Positions 16,659 through 26,400 of a stretch of 64,000 nucleotides of DNA are shown here, piece after piece. The translations under genes were made by a program, and so were the position numbers. The stretch comes from Cyclobacteriaceae bacterium (GTDB lineage Bacteria > Bacteroidota > Bacteroidia > Cytophagales > Cyclobacteriaceae). The first letter of the stretch is position 1; every line of letters begins with the position of its first letter. The DNA lies in the NCBI GenBank assembly GCA_019638255.1, contig JAHBUD010000001.1, forward strand, positions 310,001 through 374,000. The letters run 5' to 3'. The notes under the pieces were generated by a model. It had not been told where the DNA came from. It saw only the letters and a program-made list of their open reading frames with translations, and searched no databases.

Positions 16659-17108
16659 TCAGCTCTTTTTAACAACAACGCGCTTCCAAACATCGGTACG
16701 GCCAAACAAGCTTACGCCAATGTATCCACGAACGTCCAGTGTGTTATTGTCCGTCATCGTAATGGTACATGAATAAGTGCTGCCATTTTCCGGATCGTAA
16801 ATGGTGCCGTTATCCCATTTTTTATTGCCAGCAAACTCAAACCCTTTCAACATACTGTAACCCAGTAGGGGCTTCACGCGCAGGTTAGCATCAGGATTAT
16901 TCTTGTCCACTTTGGGCTTTCCGTTTTCATCGTTGGGTTCGCGTAGCCAAACAATGCGACCAACATATTTATCTCCTGACTTATCAATTTTTACCCTTGC
17001 TTTACCACTGCCGGTTTCCCAAACTCCGAGAATGGCATCCGCATCAGCCTGTGCAAACAGATTCAGGCCGGTAAACAGAATCATTAAAAACAGCACAGAT
17101 TTTTTCAT
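16659..17108 (-). CDS. DUF2147 domain secreted protein
   Basis: 149-residue exported protein with a signal peptide ending NLFAQ. The mature domain matches DUF2147: ILGVWETGSGKARVKI, GRIVWL, KGFEFAGNKKWDNG, a typical YDPENGSTYSC and a C-terminal FGRTDVWKR. The family is a small beta-barrel, lipocalin-like fold of unknown function, widespread in Proteobacteria and Bacteroidota. It is the first gene of a two-gene unit with the beta-barrel gene downstream. Confidence 0.9.
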   Translation of the reverse strand: MKKSVLFLMILFTGLNLFAQADADAILGVWETGSGKARVKIDKSGDKYVGRIVWLREPNDENGKPKVDKNNPDANLRVKPLLGYSMLKGFEFAGNKKWDNGTIYDPENGSTYSCTITMTDNNTLDVRGYIGVSLFGRTDVWKRVVVKKS

Positions 17109-17261
17109 AGCAGGTATGGTTTATACAAGTAACACATTGAAGTGATTCAGGTTTAGTTGCGCGAAAATAATGCAAGAGGGTAACATGAATCAACATTGCC
17201 TATAGCTGCATGCGTTGTGCTGGAGGAACTTGTGGAATTCCTTTTGAGATAATCAGGTAAA

Positions 17262-17330
17262 GTTCTGGCAAAAACATAGCCAGAACCTTAAAGTCCTTGA
17301 AGGCCACTCAACATTAAAATTTTTTAATGT
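17262..17330. repeat. Two hairpins in the spacer upstream of DUF2147
   Basis: The first is a perfect 8-bp stem GTTCTGGC/GCCAGAAC at 17262-17269 and 17279-17286. The second has arms ACATTAAAA/TTTTAATGT at 17311-17330. They lie in the 270-bp spacer between the CBS gene stop and the DUF2147 start. Neither is followed by a convincing U-tract. They may be regulatory or chance AT-rich pairing. Confidence 0.3.
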
Positions 17331-17378
17331 GCGATTTTTTTTCGCAGCAAGATGTTGAAGTTTAATTTGTTTGCCGAA

Positions 17379-17804
17379 TTAATACTGCTCCAGCATGTAC
17401 TTGATCACATCGGTAGTGGTAACAATACCTGCTAGTTTGCTGTCATCATCGTCTGCCACAACGGGCAGGGCGTGAAACTCCTCAGCTGAAAGTATTTCAG
17501 CAACTTCTTTTATGGTGTCGGATTCTCTTACCGCACGCGGTTTGTGCGACATCACCTGGCCAATGTTGAGCATATCAAACACAGCATCATCAACATCGCC
17601 TTCTCCGGCAAATAGTCCGCTGAAGGTTAGCCTATTAACATCAGTTTTACTAAGCATACCCACGAGTTGTGTGCCATGCACTACCGGTAAATGTCGAATA
17701 TGATGTTTGCGGATGAGTTTATTGGCGTTGATCAGGGTGTCGTCTAACTGCACAGCCACAACATTTTTAGTCATTATGGTACTTACGGGTTCTCGCTTTT
17801 TCAT
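17379..17804 (-). CDS. CBS-domain pair protein
   Basis: Stand-alone tandem CBS protein (about 141 residues) of the adenosine-ligand-sensing type. The first CBS runs from VSTIMTKNVVAV to LVGMLSKTDV and the second from IGQVMSHKPRAV to LAGIVTTTDVIKYML. No enzymatic domain is attached. The frame opens at an ATG at 17840, but the ATG at 17804 starts at the usual basic MKKREPV lead-in and is preferred. It lies downstream of the acyl-CoA ligase on the same strand; a functional tie is not evident. Confidence 0.88.
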   Translation of the reverse strand: MKKREPVSTIMTKNVVAVQLDDTLINANKLIRKHHIRHLPVVHGTQLVGMLSKTDVNRLTFSGLFAGEGDVDDAVFDMLNIGQVMSHKPRAVRESDTIKEVAEILSAEEFHALPVVADDDDSKLAGIVTTTDVIKYMLEQY

Positions 17805-17886
17805 GGCTCTCTGATTTAGTATCTCAAAGTACCACGACATCCTATCAAAGCGCCTGATGAATATCAGCTAGTAATTATGATCTTCA

Positions 17887-19527
17887 TCACTCCCAAACTA
17901 CTTTTCCTTCGCTATGATACCACTTAGGATAGTTGGGCAAATGGATTTTTTCTACTTCGTTACGTTTAACTTTTAGCGTAGGGGTCAGTAAATTATTTTC
18001 AACAGACCAATCATCCCTCATAATAATGGCCTTTTCCACATGCTCGTGCGATTCCAGCTCGGGATTAATTTCATCAAGCGTCTTACTGATGCTTTGAATA
18101 AGATGTTCTTTCGTTTTGGTTTTCCCACTGGCCGACAGCACAGTAAGCGCTATGGGCTGAGGAACACCCATGCCAACTACACACACCTGTTCTATATCCG
18201 GGTTACTGAGTAGTTTCATTTCAATGGGAGCCGGGGCAATGTATTTTCCCTTGTCGGTTTTGAACAAGTCTTTAACTCTTCCGGTAATGGTTAAAAAACC
18301 ATCCTTCGAAATTTCTCCCTGGTCACCGGTTTTCAAATAGCCCTCTTCATCAAAGAGTTCTTTGGTCATTTCCGGTTCCTTATAATAGCCGAGAGTAAGC
18401 CCCGGGCACTTCACACGGATTTCCCCATTGTCGGCAATCTTTACCGACAAGCCTTTTAAGGGTAATCCTACCGTACCATGCCGGTTGTTATCGATGCGGT
18501 TGAAGTGCGCATAAATGCAATCTTCCGTCATGCCATACGCCTGCAAAATCTGTACACCAATGGAATCATACCATTTAAGTAAATCAACAGAAATGGGAGC
18601 CGCTCCGCTGAAGATGTGCTTCGCTCGCGAAAGGCCGAGGCCTTTTTTGATTTTGTTTTTGATGAGCGTGCTCACCAGCGGAATCGCTAAAAGTGTATTG
18701 AGTTTTTTCTGTGGAAGTTTTTCCAGGATTTTTTCATTGAATTTTGCCCAGATGCGAGGCACCGCAAAAAAATGAGTGGGTTGTGTGTCGGCCAGGTTTT
18801 TCGGGAATGTTTCAAGTGTTTCCGGAAAAGAAAAGTTTCCTCCCTGGTAAAGGCCCATCAATTCAATGCCCAACCGTTCGGCAATATGACTCAGGGGTAG
18901 ATAGGAAAACAACGTTGGATGTTTTTGAATGCCCAACTCACCGATGGCATTTGTTAGCGTGCTATCGAAATTGGCAACGCTGTGCATAACACCTTTTGGC
19001 TTGCCAGTAGTACCCGAGGTATACATGATGGTCAGCAAATCATTGCTTTCCCATGTGTGTGGTGTTGACAGTGGTTCAAATTGCTTTACCCATTGTTCCC
19101 AGGTGTGATCTTCATCAATGCCGTACGCGGAAACACCAAGCTTAACCACATTGGCCGGTATACCTTGTCGTTGCGGACTGTAATCATCCAGTTTGCCAAT
19201 AATGATCAGTTTGGCTTCGCTGTGTTCCAGAATCTGATGAATGGTGGAGGCGGTAATCGTTGCATATAGGGGCACCGAAACATAACCGGCCATCATAATG
19301 GCCAGATCGGCCATGATCCAATGGGCACAGTTTTTTGAAAGTAAGGCCACTTTGCTTCCGTGAGGGAAGCCTAAGGAGCGAATACCATTGGCAATACGCC
19401 TGATTTCATCTCCGGCTTGTTGGTACGTCCAGGTTTTCCACTGGCCATTAAACGGCTGACGAAGAAACAACTGTTGCGGGATTTCTTTCTCCCACTTCAG
19501 AAATTGACTTAACGGAGATGAGCTCAT
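17887..19527 (-). CDS. Long-chain fatty acid-CoA ligase (AMP-forming)
   Basis: ANL-superfamily acyl-activating enzyme that adenylates a fatty acid and transfers it to CoA. Diagnostic motifs are the P-loop YTSGTTGKPKGV, LPLSHIAER, the adenine motif YGMTE and the hinge region GYLKTGDQGEI followed by KDLFKTDKGKYIAP. The latter form is typical of long-chain FACS related to eukaryotic ACSLs. 546 residues is somewhat short for long-chain FACS. It is divergent from polA with about 76 bp between starts. Confidence 0.9.
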   Translation of the reverse strand: MSSSPLSQFLKWEKEIPQQLFLRQPFNGQWKTWTYQQAGDEIRRIANGIRSLGFPHGSKVALLSKNCAHWIMADLAIMMAGYVSVPLYATITASTIHQILEHSEAKLIIIGKLDDYSPQRQGIPANVVKLGVSAYGIDEDHTWEQWVKQFEPLSTPHTWESNDLLTIMYTSGTTGKPKGVMHSVANFDSTLTNAIGELGIQKHPTLFSYLPLSHIAERLGIELMGLYQGGNFSFPETLETFPKNLADTQPTHFFAVPRIWAKFNEKILEKLPQKKLNTLLAIPLVSTLIKNKIKKGLGLSRAKHIFSGAAPISVDLLKWYDSIGVQILQAYGMTEDCIYAHFNRIDNNRHGTVGLPLKGLSVKIADNGEIRVKCPGLTLGYYKEPEMTKELFDEEGYLKTGDQGEISKDGFLTITGRVKDLFKTDKGKYIAPAPIEMKLLSNPDIEQVCVVGMGVPQPIALTVLSASGKTKTKEHLIQSISKTLDEINPELESHEHVEKAIIMRDDWSVENNLLTPTLKVKRNEVEKIHLPNYPKWYHSEGKVVWE

Positions 19528-19603
19528 GTTTTTGGTTGTTTAGGCTTGACTATTTACTCAGAAAAGAGTGAAAATAAAAGTCCTTCTTTTCTACCTTCGC
19601 CAC

Positions 19604-22324
19604 ATGAGCGAACCTGCGAAGAAACTTTTTTTATTGGATGCCTACGCGCTGATTTACCGAGCCCATTTTGCCTTTACAAAAACCCCCCGCATTAATTCAA
19701 AGGGACACAACACCTCTGTACCGTTTGGGTTTACCAACACCTTACTGGAAGTTCTACAAAAACAAAAGCCCACCCACATTGGTGTGGCATTCGATACCTC
19801 AGCACCAACCTTTCGCGATGAAATTTTTGAGGCCTATAAAGCCACCCGTCAGGAAACACCGGAAGACATTCGCTATGGTGTGCCCAAGGTGAAGGAGATT
19901 CTTAAGGCCTTTAATATTCCTGTATTGGAAATGGATGGCTATGAAGCCGATGATATTATCGGTACGCTGGCCCAGCAGGCAGAGAAAAAAGGATTTGAGG
20001 TTTACATGATGACACCCGATAAAGATTTCGGGCAGTTGGTTACTGAAAACATAAAACTTTACAAACCTGCGTACATGGGAAATGCTGTGGATGTGATGGG
20101 CCCGCAGGAAGTTTGTGCACGCTGGGATATTGAAGATATAAGTCAGGTGATTGAAATGCTTGGCCTGCAGGGCGATGCTTCCGATAACATTCCGGGTATA
20201 CCCGGTTTCGGACCGAAGACAGCCGCAGCATTACTTAAAAAGTATAAAACGATTGAAGGTATTATCGAACATGCTTCCGAGCTGAAAGGAAAGCAAAAAG
20301 AATTGGTAGAGCAGTATGGTGAGCAGGCATTGCTATCGAAAAAGCTGGCCACCATCATCACCGATGTTCCCGTAAAGTTCGATGAGGCAGCGCTCGAATA
20401 CACCGGCCCCGATGAAGCTGCACTGAAACCGATCTTTCAGGAGTTGGAATTCAAAACCATCCTTAACCGCGTGTTTGGCGATGCGGCCGTGGCTGCGCCT
20501 GTTGCCCCAAAGGTTTCACAGCTTTCCATGTTCGGAAACGCAGCAGCGGAGGAAGTGGTAGAAGAAAAGGCAACTTCGGTAACAGGAGAAAACCGTACGT
20601 TTGCAAAAGACGCTGTGCAGTATCATTCCCTTACAGCAAAAGAGCAAAAGAATCTTATCCATGATCTGAAAAAAAGCACGGCCTTTGCCTGGACGTTGCA
20701 AACCTCAGACGACAAAACTGTAACTGGTCTTGCATTTTCTTTAAAACCAAATGAGGGATTTTTTGTGCCGATTGAAAGCGAGAAACAACTTCAGGAGTTT
20801 GCTGATGTTTTTGGTGATTCTTCTAAACTGAAAATTGCTCATAACGTTAAATCTGCTCTTCTTGCTTTCCGCGAACACGGTCTTTCTGTAAGCGGCCCGC
20901 TGTTCGACACGATGATTGCACATTACCTGATGGAACCCGAATCGGCTCACGATATTCAAACCCTTACGGAATTCTATTTTGATTACCGGGTGATGAAAGA
21001 CAGTGAAGGTGAACTTTCTGACAGATTATGCGAACATGCCGACTATGCGCTTCAGTTAAAAGGAAGGCTTCAGCCTGAATTGGAAAAGAGGGGTCATTCC
21101 AGTCTGATGCGTGATGTGGAAATGCCATTGGTGCAAGTGTTGGCCAGTATGGAGTATGAGGGTGTTACACTGGATGAAGATGTTCTAGCCAAGATGTCGG
21201 ATGATTTGAAAAAGGACAGTGAAGTTGTACAAAAGGAAATTTTCAAACTGGCCGGACAGGAATTCAACATCAACTCACCAAAACAACTGGGTGAAATTTT
21301 ATTTGAAAAAATGAAACTGGGCGATAAACCCAAGAAAACAAAAACCGGTCAGTATGCCACGGGCGAAGATGTGCTTAACAAACTAGCCGGTGAAAGTGAG
21401 ATCGTTAAAAAAATTCTTGATTACCGCGAATACGAAAAACTTCGCTCCACCTATGTGGATGCCCTGCCAAAACTCATCGACAAGCGGGATGGAAGGATCC
21501 ATACCGACTATCGTCAGGCTGTAGCAGCCACGGGTCGGTTAAGTTCCAACAACCCAAACCTGCAGAACATACCCATCCGTACGGAAAAAGGAAGACAGAT
21601 TCGAAAAGCATTTATCCCCCGCGATAAGAATTTCGTATTTATGTCGGCCGATTACTCACAAATTGAATTGCGCATTGCCGCATCGTTTGCGAAGGATGAG
21701 ATTATGATTGAGGCCTTTAAAAACAAACGCGACATCCACACCACTACTGCAGCAAAAGTGTTTAAGGTGCCCATTGATCAAGTAACCCCCGACATGAGAC
21801 GGAAGGCCAAGGAAGTTAACTTTGGAATTCTTTATGGAAGCACAGCCTTTGGCCTATCGCAAAACCTGAACATCTCACGTTCGGAAGCTGCTGAAATTAT
21901 CAGTTCTTATTTCTCGGAGTTTCCGGCCATCAAACGCTACATGGATAATTCCATTCTGGAAGCACGTGAAAAGGAATACGTGGAAACTATTTTGGGCAGA
22001 CGCAGGTATTTGCGCGACATCAACTCCCGTAACATTACCACGCGTGGATTCGCTGAGCGCAACGCCATCAATGCGCCTATCCAGGGAAGTGCTGCGGATA
22101 TTATAAAAATTGCGATGGTAAACATTCAACGCTGGATGGAGAAGGAAAATCTGAAATCACGCATGATCATGCAGGTGCATGATGAACTTGTATTTGATGC
22201 ACACAACGATGAGGTGGATCTGCTCAAAGAAAACATAACCCGATTGATGAAGAGTGCCGTTCACCTGGAAGTGCCTATGGAAGTGGAGGTTGGCGTTGGC
22301 AAAAACTGGCTGGAGGCGCATTAG
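19604..22324 (+). CDS. polA: DNA polymerase I
   Basis: Family A repair polymerase of 906 residues. The 5' nuclease domain spans about residues 1-290 (LFLLDAYALIYRAH, DGYEADDIIG, GDASDNIPGIPGFGPKTA). The polymerase domain at about 500-906 has motif A ADYSQIELRI, motif B RRKAKEVNFGILYG and motif C MQVHDELVFD. The middle 3'-5' exonuclease-type domain has lost its catalytic acids: AWTLQ (about 362-366) stands where FDTET is expected, Ala418 where the motif II Asp should be, and His478 where the motif III Asp should be. Proofreading is therefore probably absent. The ATG at 19604 is chosen over an upstream in-frame start at 19568 because MSEPAKKLFLLDAY matches the family. Confidence 0.96.
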   Translation: MSEPAKKLFLLDAYALIYRAHFAFTKTPRINSKGHNTSVPFGFTNTLLEVLQKQKPTHIGVAFDTSAPTFRDEIFEAYKATRQETPEDIRYGVPKVKEILKAFNIPVLEMDGYEADDIIGTLAQQAEKKGFEVYMMTPDKDFGQLVTENIKLYKPAYMGNAVDVMGPQEVCARWDIEDISQVIEMLGLQGDASDNIPGIPGFGPKTAAALLKKYKTIEGIIEHASELKGKQKELVEQYGEQALLSKKLATIITDVPVKFDEAALEYTGPDEAALKPIFQELEFKTILNRVFGDAAVAAPVAPKVSQLSMFGNAAAEEVVEEKATSVTGENRTFAKDAVQYHSLTAKEQKNLIHDLKKSTAFAWTLQTSDDKTVTGLAFSLKPNEGFFVPIESEKQLQEFADVFGDSSKLKIAHNVKSALLAFREHGLSVSGPLFDTMIAHYLMEPESAHDIQTLTEFYFDYRVMKDSEGELSDRLCEHADYALQLKGRLQPELEKRGHSSLMRDVEMPLVQVLASMEYEGVTLDEDVLAKMSDDLKKDSEVVQKEIFKLAGQEFNINSPKQLGEILFEKMKLGDKPKKTKTGQYATGEDVLNKLAGESEIVKKILDYREYEKLRSTYVDALPKLIDKRDGRIHTDYRQAVAATGRLSSNNPNLQNIPIRTEKGRQIRKAFIPRDKNFVFMSADYSQIELRIAASFAKDEIMIEAFKNKRDIHTTTAAKVFKVPIDQVTPDMRRKAKEVNFGILYGSTAFGLSQNLNISRSEAAEIISSYFSEFPAIKRYMDNSILEAREKEYVETILGRRRYLRDINSRNITTRGFAERNAINAPIQGSAADIIKIAMVNIQRWMEKENLKSRMIMQVHDELVFDAHNDEVDLLKENITRLMKSAVHLEVPMEVEVGVGKNWLEAH

Positions 22325-22330
22325 CCGAGA

Positions 22331-22369
22331 CTTAGGTGTCCTACACCTTGAAGGTGTAGGACACCTAAG
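22331..22369. repeat. 39-bp perfect palindrome after polA
   Basis: Left arm 22331-22349 and right arm 22351-22369 are perfect reverse complements around a single central G at 22350. Allowing a five-base loop leaves a 17-bp stem starting CTTAGGTGTCC. It begins seven bases after the polA stop and has no U-tract on either side, so it is not a standard terminator. It resembles a mobile intergenic palindrome (REP-like). No second copy was recognised in the window. Confidence 0.75.
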
Positions 22370-22445
22370 CAGACCAGAGATCCCGATTAACAATTTGGTA
22401 ATAACAAACTGTTAATTACAATTAAAATGAAATCCTTGATTGACC

Positions 22446-23402
22446 ATGATTATCTCTAAGGAAACAATCGAACAAGCCCACGAGCGGATTAAACCCTACA
22501 TCCACCGAACCCCGGTGCTTGGCTCGACTAGCATAAATGAGTACGCTGGGTGCAATATCGTTTTCAAGTGCGAGAATTTTCAGAAGATCGGTGCCTTTAA
22601 AGCACGTGGGGCGATGAATGCTGCCCTTTCATTAAGTAAGGAAGATCTGGAAAAAGGCTTGGCTACACATTCTTCCGGAAATCATGCGCAGGCGTTGGCA
22701 CGTGCGGCACATTTTTTAAAAGTACCTTCTTACATCGTAATGCCTTCCACTGCTCCAGAAATAAAAAAGAGAGGGGTGCGCAACTATGGTGGTGAAATTT
22801 TTGAATGCGAGCCAGCCCTGGAGGCACGCGAGACTACGCTGAAGGAAGTAATCGCTAAGACAGGGGCTACCGAAATACATCCTTTCAATAATTATGAGGT
22901 TATTGCTGGTCAAGCTACTGCAACCAAAGAATTGATTGAGGACATCGGTCAACTTGATTTTATTCTTGCCCCGGTTGGTGGTGGAGGTTTGTTAAGTGGA
23001 ACGTTGCTGGCTGCCAAGTACTTTTCTCCGGGCACCCAGGTAATTGCCGGTGAGCCCGAAGGTGCAGATGATGCTTACCGGTCGTTGAAAAGCGGAAAGA
23101 TTGAGCCCTCGCAAGCAAAAGGTGTTGGCGATGGGTTGCTTACTTCCCTTGGTAACAAAACCTTCCCGATTATCCGCGATCATGTTAAAGAAATCATTAC
23201 CGTGAGCGATCGTGAAATCATCGCAGCCATGCGCATGGTTTGGGAACGAATGAAAATTATCATCGAGCCTTCCTGTGCAGTTCCGCTGGCTGCCCTGTTC
23301 AAAGAAAAGCAGAAGTTTTCCGGAAAGAGAGTTGGAATTATTCTGTCGGGGGGAAATGTTGATTTGGAACGGGCGTGTAGATTATTTGAAGAGTACAAAT
23401 AA
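22446..23402 (+). CDS. PLP-dependent threonine/serine dehydratase-like enzyme
   Basis: Fold-type II PLP enzyme of the threonine ammonia-lyase / serine racemase family, 318 residues. The PLP lysine lies in FQKIGAFKARGA, the substrate loop is SSGNHAQA, the phosphate-binding loop is GGGGLL and the C-terminal cofactor motif is SGGN. There is no ACT regulatory domain, as in catabolic TdcB-type enzymes and serine racemases. Reaction: deamination of L-threonine to 2-oxobutanoate or L-serine to pyruvate, or racemisation. Sequence alone does not decide. The TTG six bases upstream is rejected in favour of the ATG. Confidence 0.88.
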   Translation: MIISKETIEQAHERIKPYIHRTPVLGSTSINEYAGCNIVFKCENFQKIGAFKARGAMNAALSLSKEDLEKGLATHSSGNHAQALARAAHFLKVPSYIVMPSTAPEIKKRGVRNYGGEIFECEPALEARETTLKEVIAKTGATEIHPFNNYEVIAGQATATKELIEDIGQLDFILAPVGGGGLLSGTLLAAKYFSPGTQVIAGEPEGADDAYRSLKSGKIEPSQAKGVGDGLLTSLGNKTFPIIRDHVKEIITVSDREIIAAMRMVWERMKIIIEPSCAVPLAALFKEKQKFSGKRVGIILSGGNVDLERACRLFEEYK

Positions 23403-23479
23403 GTAAATCAATATTATAAAGCAATTCCCCAGTTAGGTTTATGGGTATTTCAACTTGCCCATTCTCCTGCGTGAGTCCC

Positions 23480-26400
23480 CTACTCCTCCTTCAAGATCAC
23501 CGGAAAATCCTGTCCGCGTGAAAACGTGAACGGATACTGCGGCTTGCCCTTCAGTTGTCGTGTCATTTCCGGCACTTGGTCATCAAGGTACGATTTCAGT
23601 TCATAGATGGTAACCTTGCCATCCAACGGGGCGCCATCGGCAGCACCTTGAAGAGCTTTAATCAACACATACGTAAATAATCCATGACCCAACTCGGCAA
23701 ACTCGGTAGCAAACTGCTCACTGCCGGCTGAGGCCAGCACATGTATGCCCGCACTACGCGACAACTGCGCGATGGCTTTCTCCTCTGCAGCACCGCGGGT
23801 TGCCAATAACTCCACCGAGCCACCCGACTGACACGCATCCATAATAATCATTTGCTTTAATGCAGCAATGTTCCTGAACTTCTCCTGCAATGTAGCGGCT
23901 GCAATCGCCTCTTTCTCCAATGACTTGATGTCGTATAAACGAATGCTTTCAGACGGAATAAAGAAAAAGCGATTGTCGGCCATGCTCCCATGCCCGGCAT
24001 AATAAAATATAAATACATCTTCAGGCTTTACCTGTGCAGCAAGCTTATCAAGTGTTTGTAAAATATTTGCCTTGCTGGCTTCCTCATCGTAAAGTGCGTG
24101 CACTTCCAATGATGTGTAGATGCCTTTCGTATTCTCCATCAACACCTTCTTAAACGACTCTGCATCAGGCCGCGCATAGTTCAGCTCAAGCTTGCTGTTT
24201 TTGTATTTGTTAATGCCAACTACAAACAAATGGCATTTTCCTGGTAAGGGCGGCAACTCTGCTACTACCGACATACTATGCGTAGCCGACTCCACCCGGT
24301 CGAGGCTAAAGGCGGATGCGCTGAATGTGTTTTCACCTGTTACCAACCTAACATCTTCCTTAAGAATCAGTTGTTCGTCTTTCTTGTACTTTTTTCGTTC
24401 CGGTGTTTTGCTCAACACCATGCTTTTCCCGTTGTGCAGCAACTTTACTTCATCAATGCCACCACCCTTCTCTGTAACGCGCACAAACACTTCTGCGCGA
24501 TCGCCTGTGGCATTGGGCATCACCGCCACACGCACATCGGGTGGTGGCGCACTCTGCAGTTTCCCCTGCAAACTTTTTTGTTCATTAACAGCCCCACGAC
24601 TCTTATACAATGTTGGTAGTAGATCGGGGCGGTAGAAGGTTTCAAAAAACTGATCAACATCAAACGTAGTAAGGCCACTCACAAAATGAATCTTCTCACG
24701 AGCATTGGAAGTGATGGAAAAATAACCATCACGCGTTTTCACCATCCAGTCGCGCTCGGCCACATGAATGTGCTCGTAGAATTCCTTCTTATTATCAAGG
24801 TCCCAGAATTTTGTGGTGCCATCAAGGCTATGGCTGATCAGTGTCTTATCATCGTTGCTTATGGCCAGGCTTGTGATGTCGGCCTGGTGCCCGCTGAGTT
24901 GATATAGCATGTTGCCGCTTGCAATACTCCACACATTGATCACACGGTCGGCTCCCGCACTAAAAATTAACTGCTCGTTGTTGCTGAAGATCGCGGTGTG
25001 CACATTGCCTTCGTGGTTCGCAAGTTTCATGATGCTCAGTCCGGTGGCAATATCCCACAGGCGCACGGTACCATCCCAGCTGGCACTAAGTAGGCGCTGC
25101 CCATCTTTGCTTTGTTGGATGGATGAGATGCCATCGGAATGACCAACAAATGAGCGCACCACGGATTTTGTATCAGGCTCCCACATCTCCAGGGTTTTGT
25201 TCAGGCGCGCCACAAAAAAGTACAGATTGTTTTGATGCCAGGCGGCAACAAAACCCGAATTGTTTTGAAGATCAATGTACTGCAACTGTTTGCCCGTATG
25301 CGCATCAAAAATTTTTATGGTCGCATCCCAACTCGTAGTAAGTATCTTTTTCCCATCGTTACTCAGTCGAATATCAAACACAGGCTCGCGATGGGCTTTC
25401 CAGCTTCTCAATGAATCTCCGCTGGCTAAATCCCACAGCACCACCTTCCCATCGGCACCACTGCTCGCCATTAATTTTCCGTCTCCGCTGAAATCAAAAC
25501 AATACGGAGCTTTATCATGGCCGGTAAATTCATGTAGCTGCTGACCGCTGGCCATGTCCCACTGCTTTAGCCTGGCACCAAACTTCCCGCGAATTAGTGA
25601 CTTGCCATCGGGCGCAATTTTTAATTCATTTTTTATGCGGATATACCGCGCAATGTGCGACTCCCAGTAAAAGTTTGGATCATAGAGTACTCCGCCCCTG
25701 TCGCGTTCATTGAGTATGCCGGTGAAAATACTGTGTGGTGCACCGCTTGTTGTTCGCGCTTCCGCAATGTTGTTTTCTTTTACAAAGATCACCCTGTCGT
25801 TCTGTAGGGTGAACATGCCACGATTGAATTTAGCCTTGTCTTCTGTTGTAAAAGTGTTGAGTAACGCACCATTAGTTTCATCATATAGTGAAGCTTCATT
25901 TTCATGGACGATCAGCAATTTCGTTCCATCCGGATTAATAGCCAGCCCTTGAATGTTGCTGATTTCAGGAATAATTGTCCTTTGTAATTGACCTGTTGAC
26001 AGATCGTATTTCTTTAAAGCACCACGGTGTGAAGCGAGGTACAGAAATTTACTGTCCGGACTAAACACACTGTACGAGGGGCAGCCCCCACAGTAGCCAT
26101 CTTCGCGCTTCAGCGTATAGCGCAATTCAAAACTTTTAGCATCAAAAACCTGTGCAAGGTGATTGTCTTCAGCAATTGAAAACCATGCTCCATTACCGCT
26201 TACGGCAAACTGTACCCCTGAGCCCGTACCTTTATTTGGCCCGACTTTTATTTCTTTCACTATTTTTCTTTCCGGTATACTAAATACAAACGCTTCCCAC
26301 GGATAGCCCCCAATCAACAGGTGCTTGCCATCAGCCAAAAAAGCAATTGAGGTAAGCAAGTCCCCCATCGGCTCTGAACGATAAAGTGTTTCGCCAGTTT

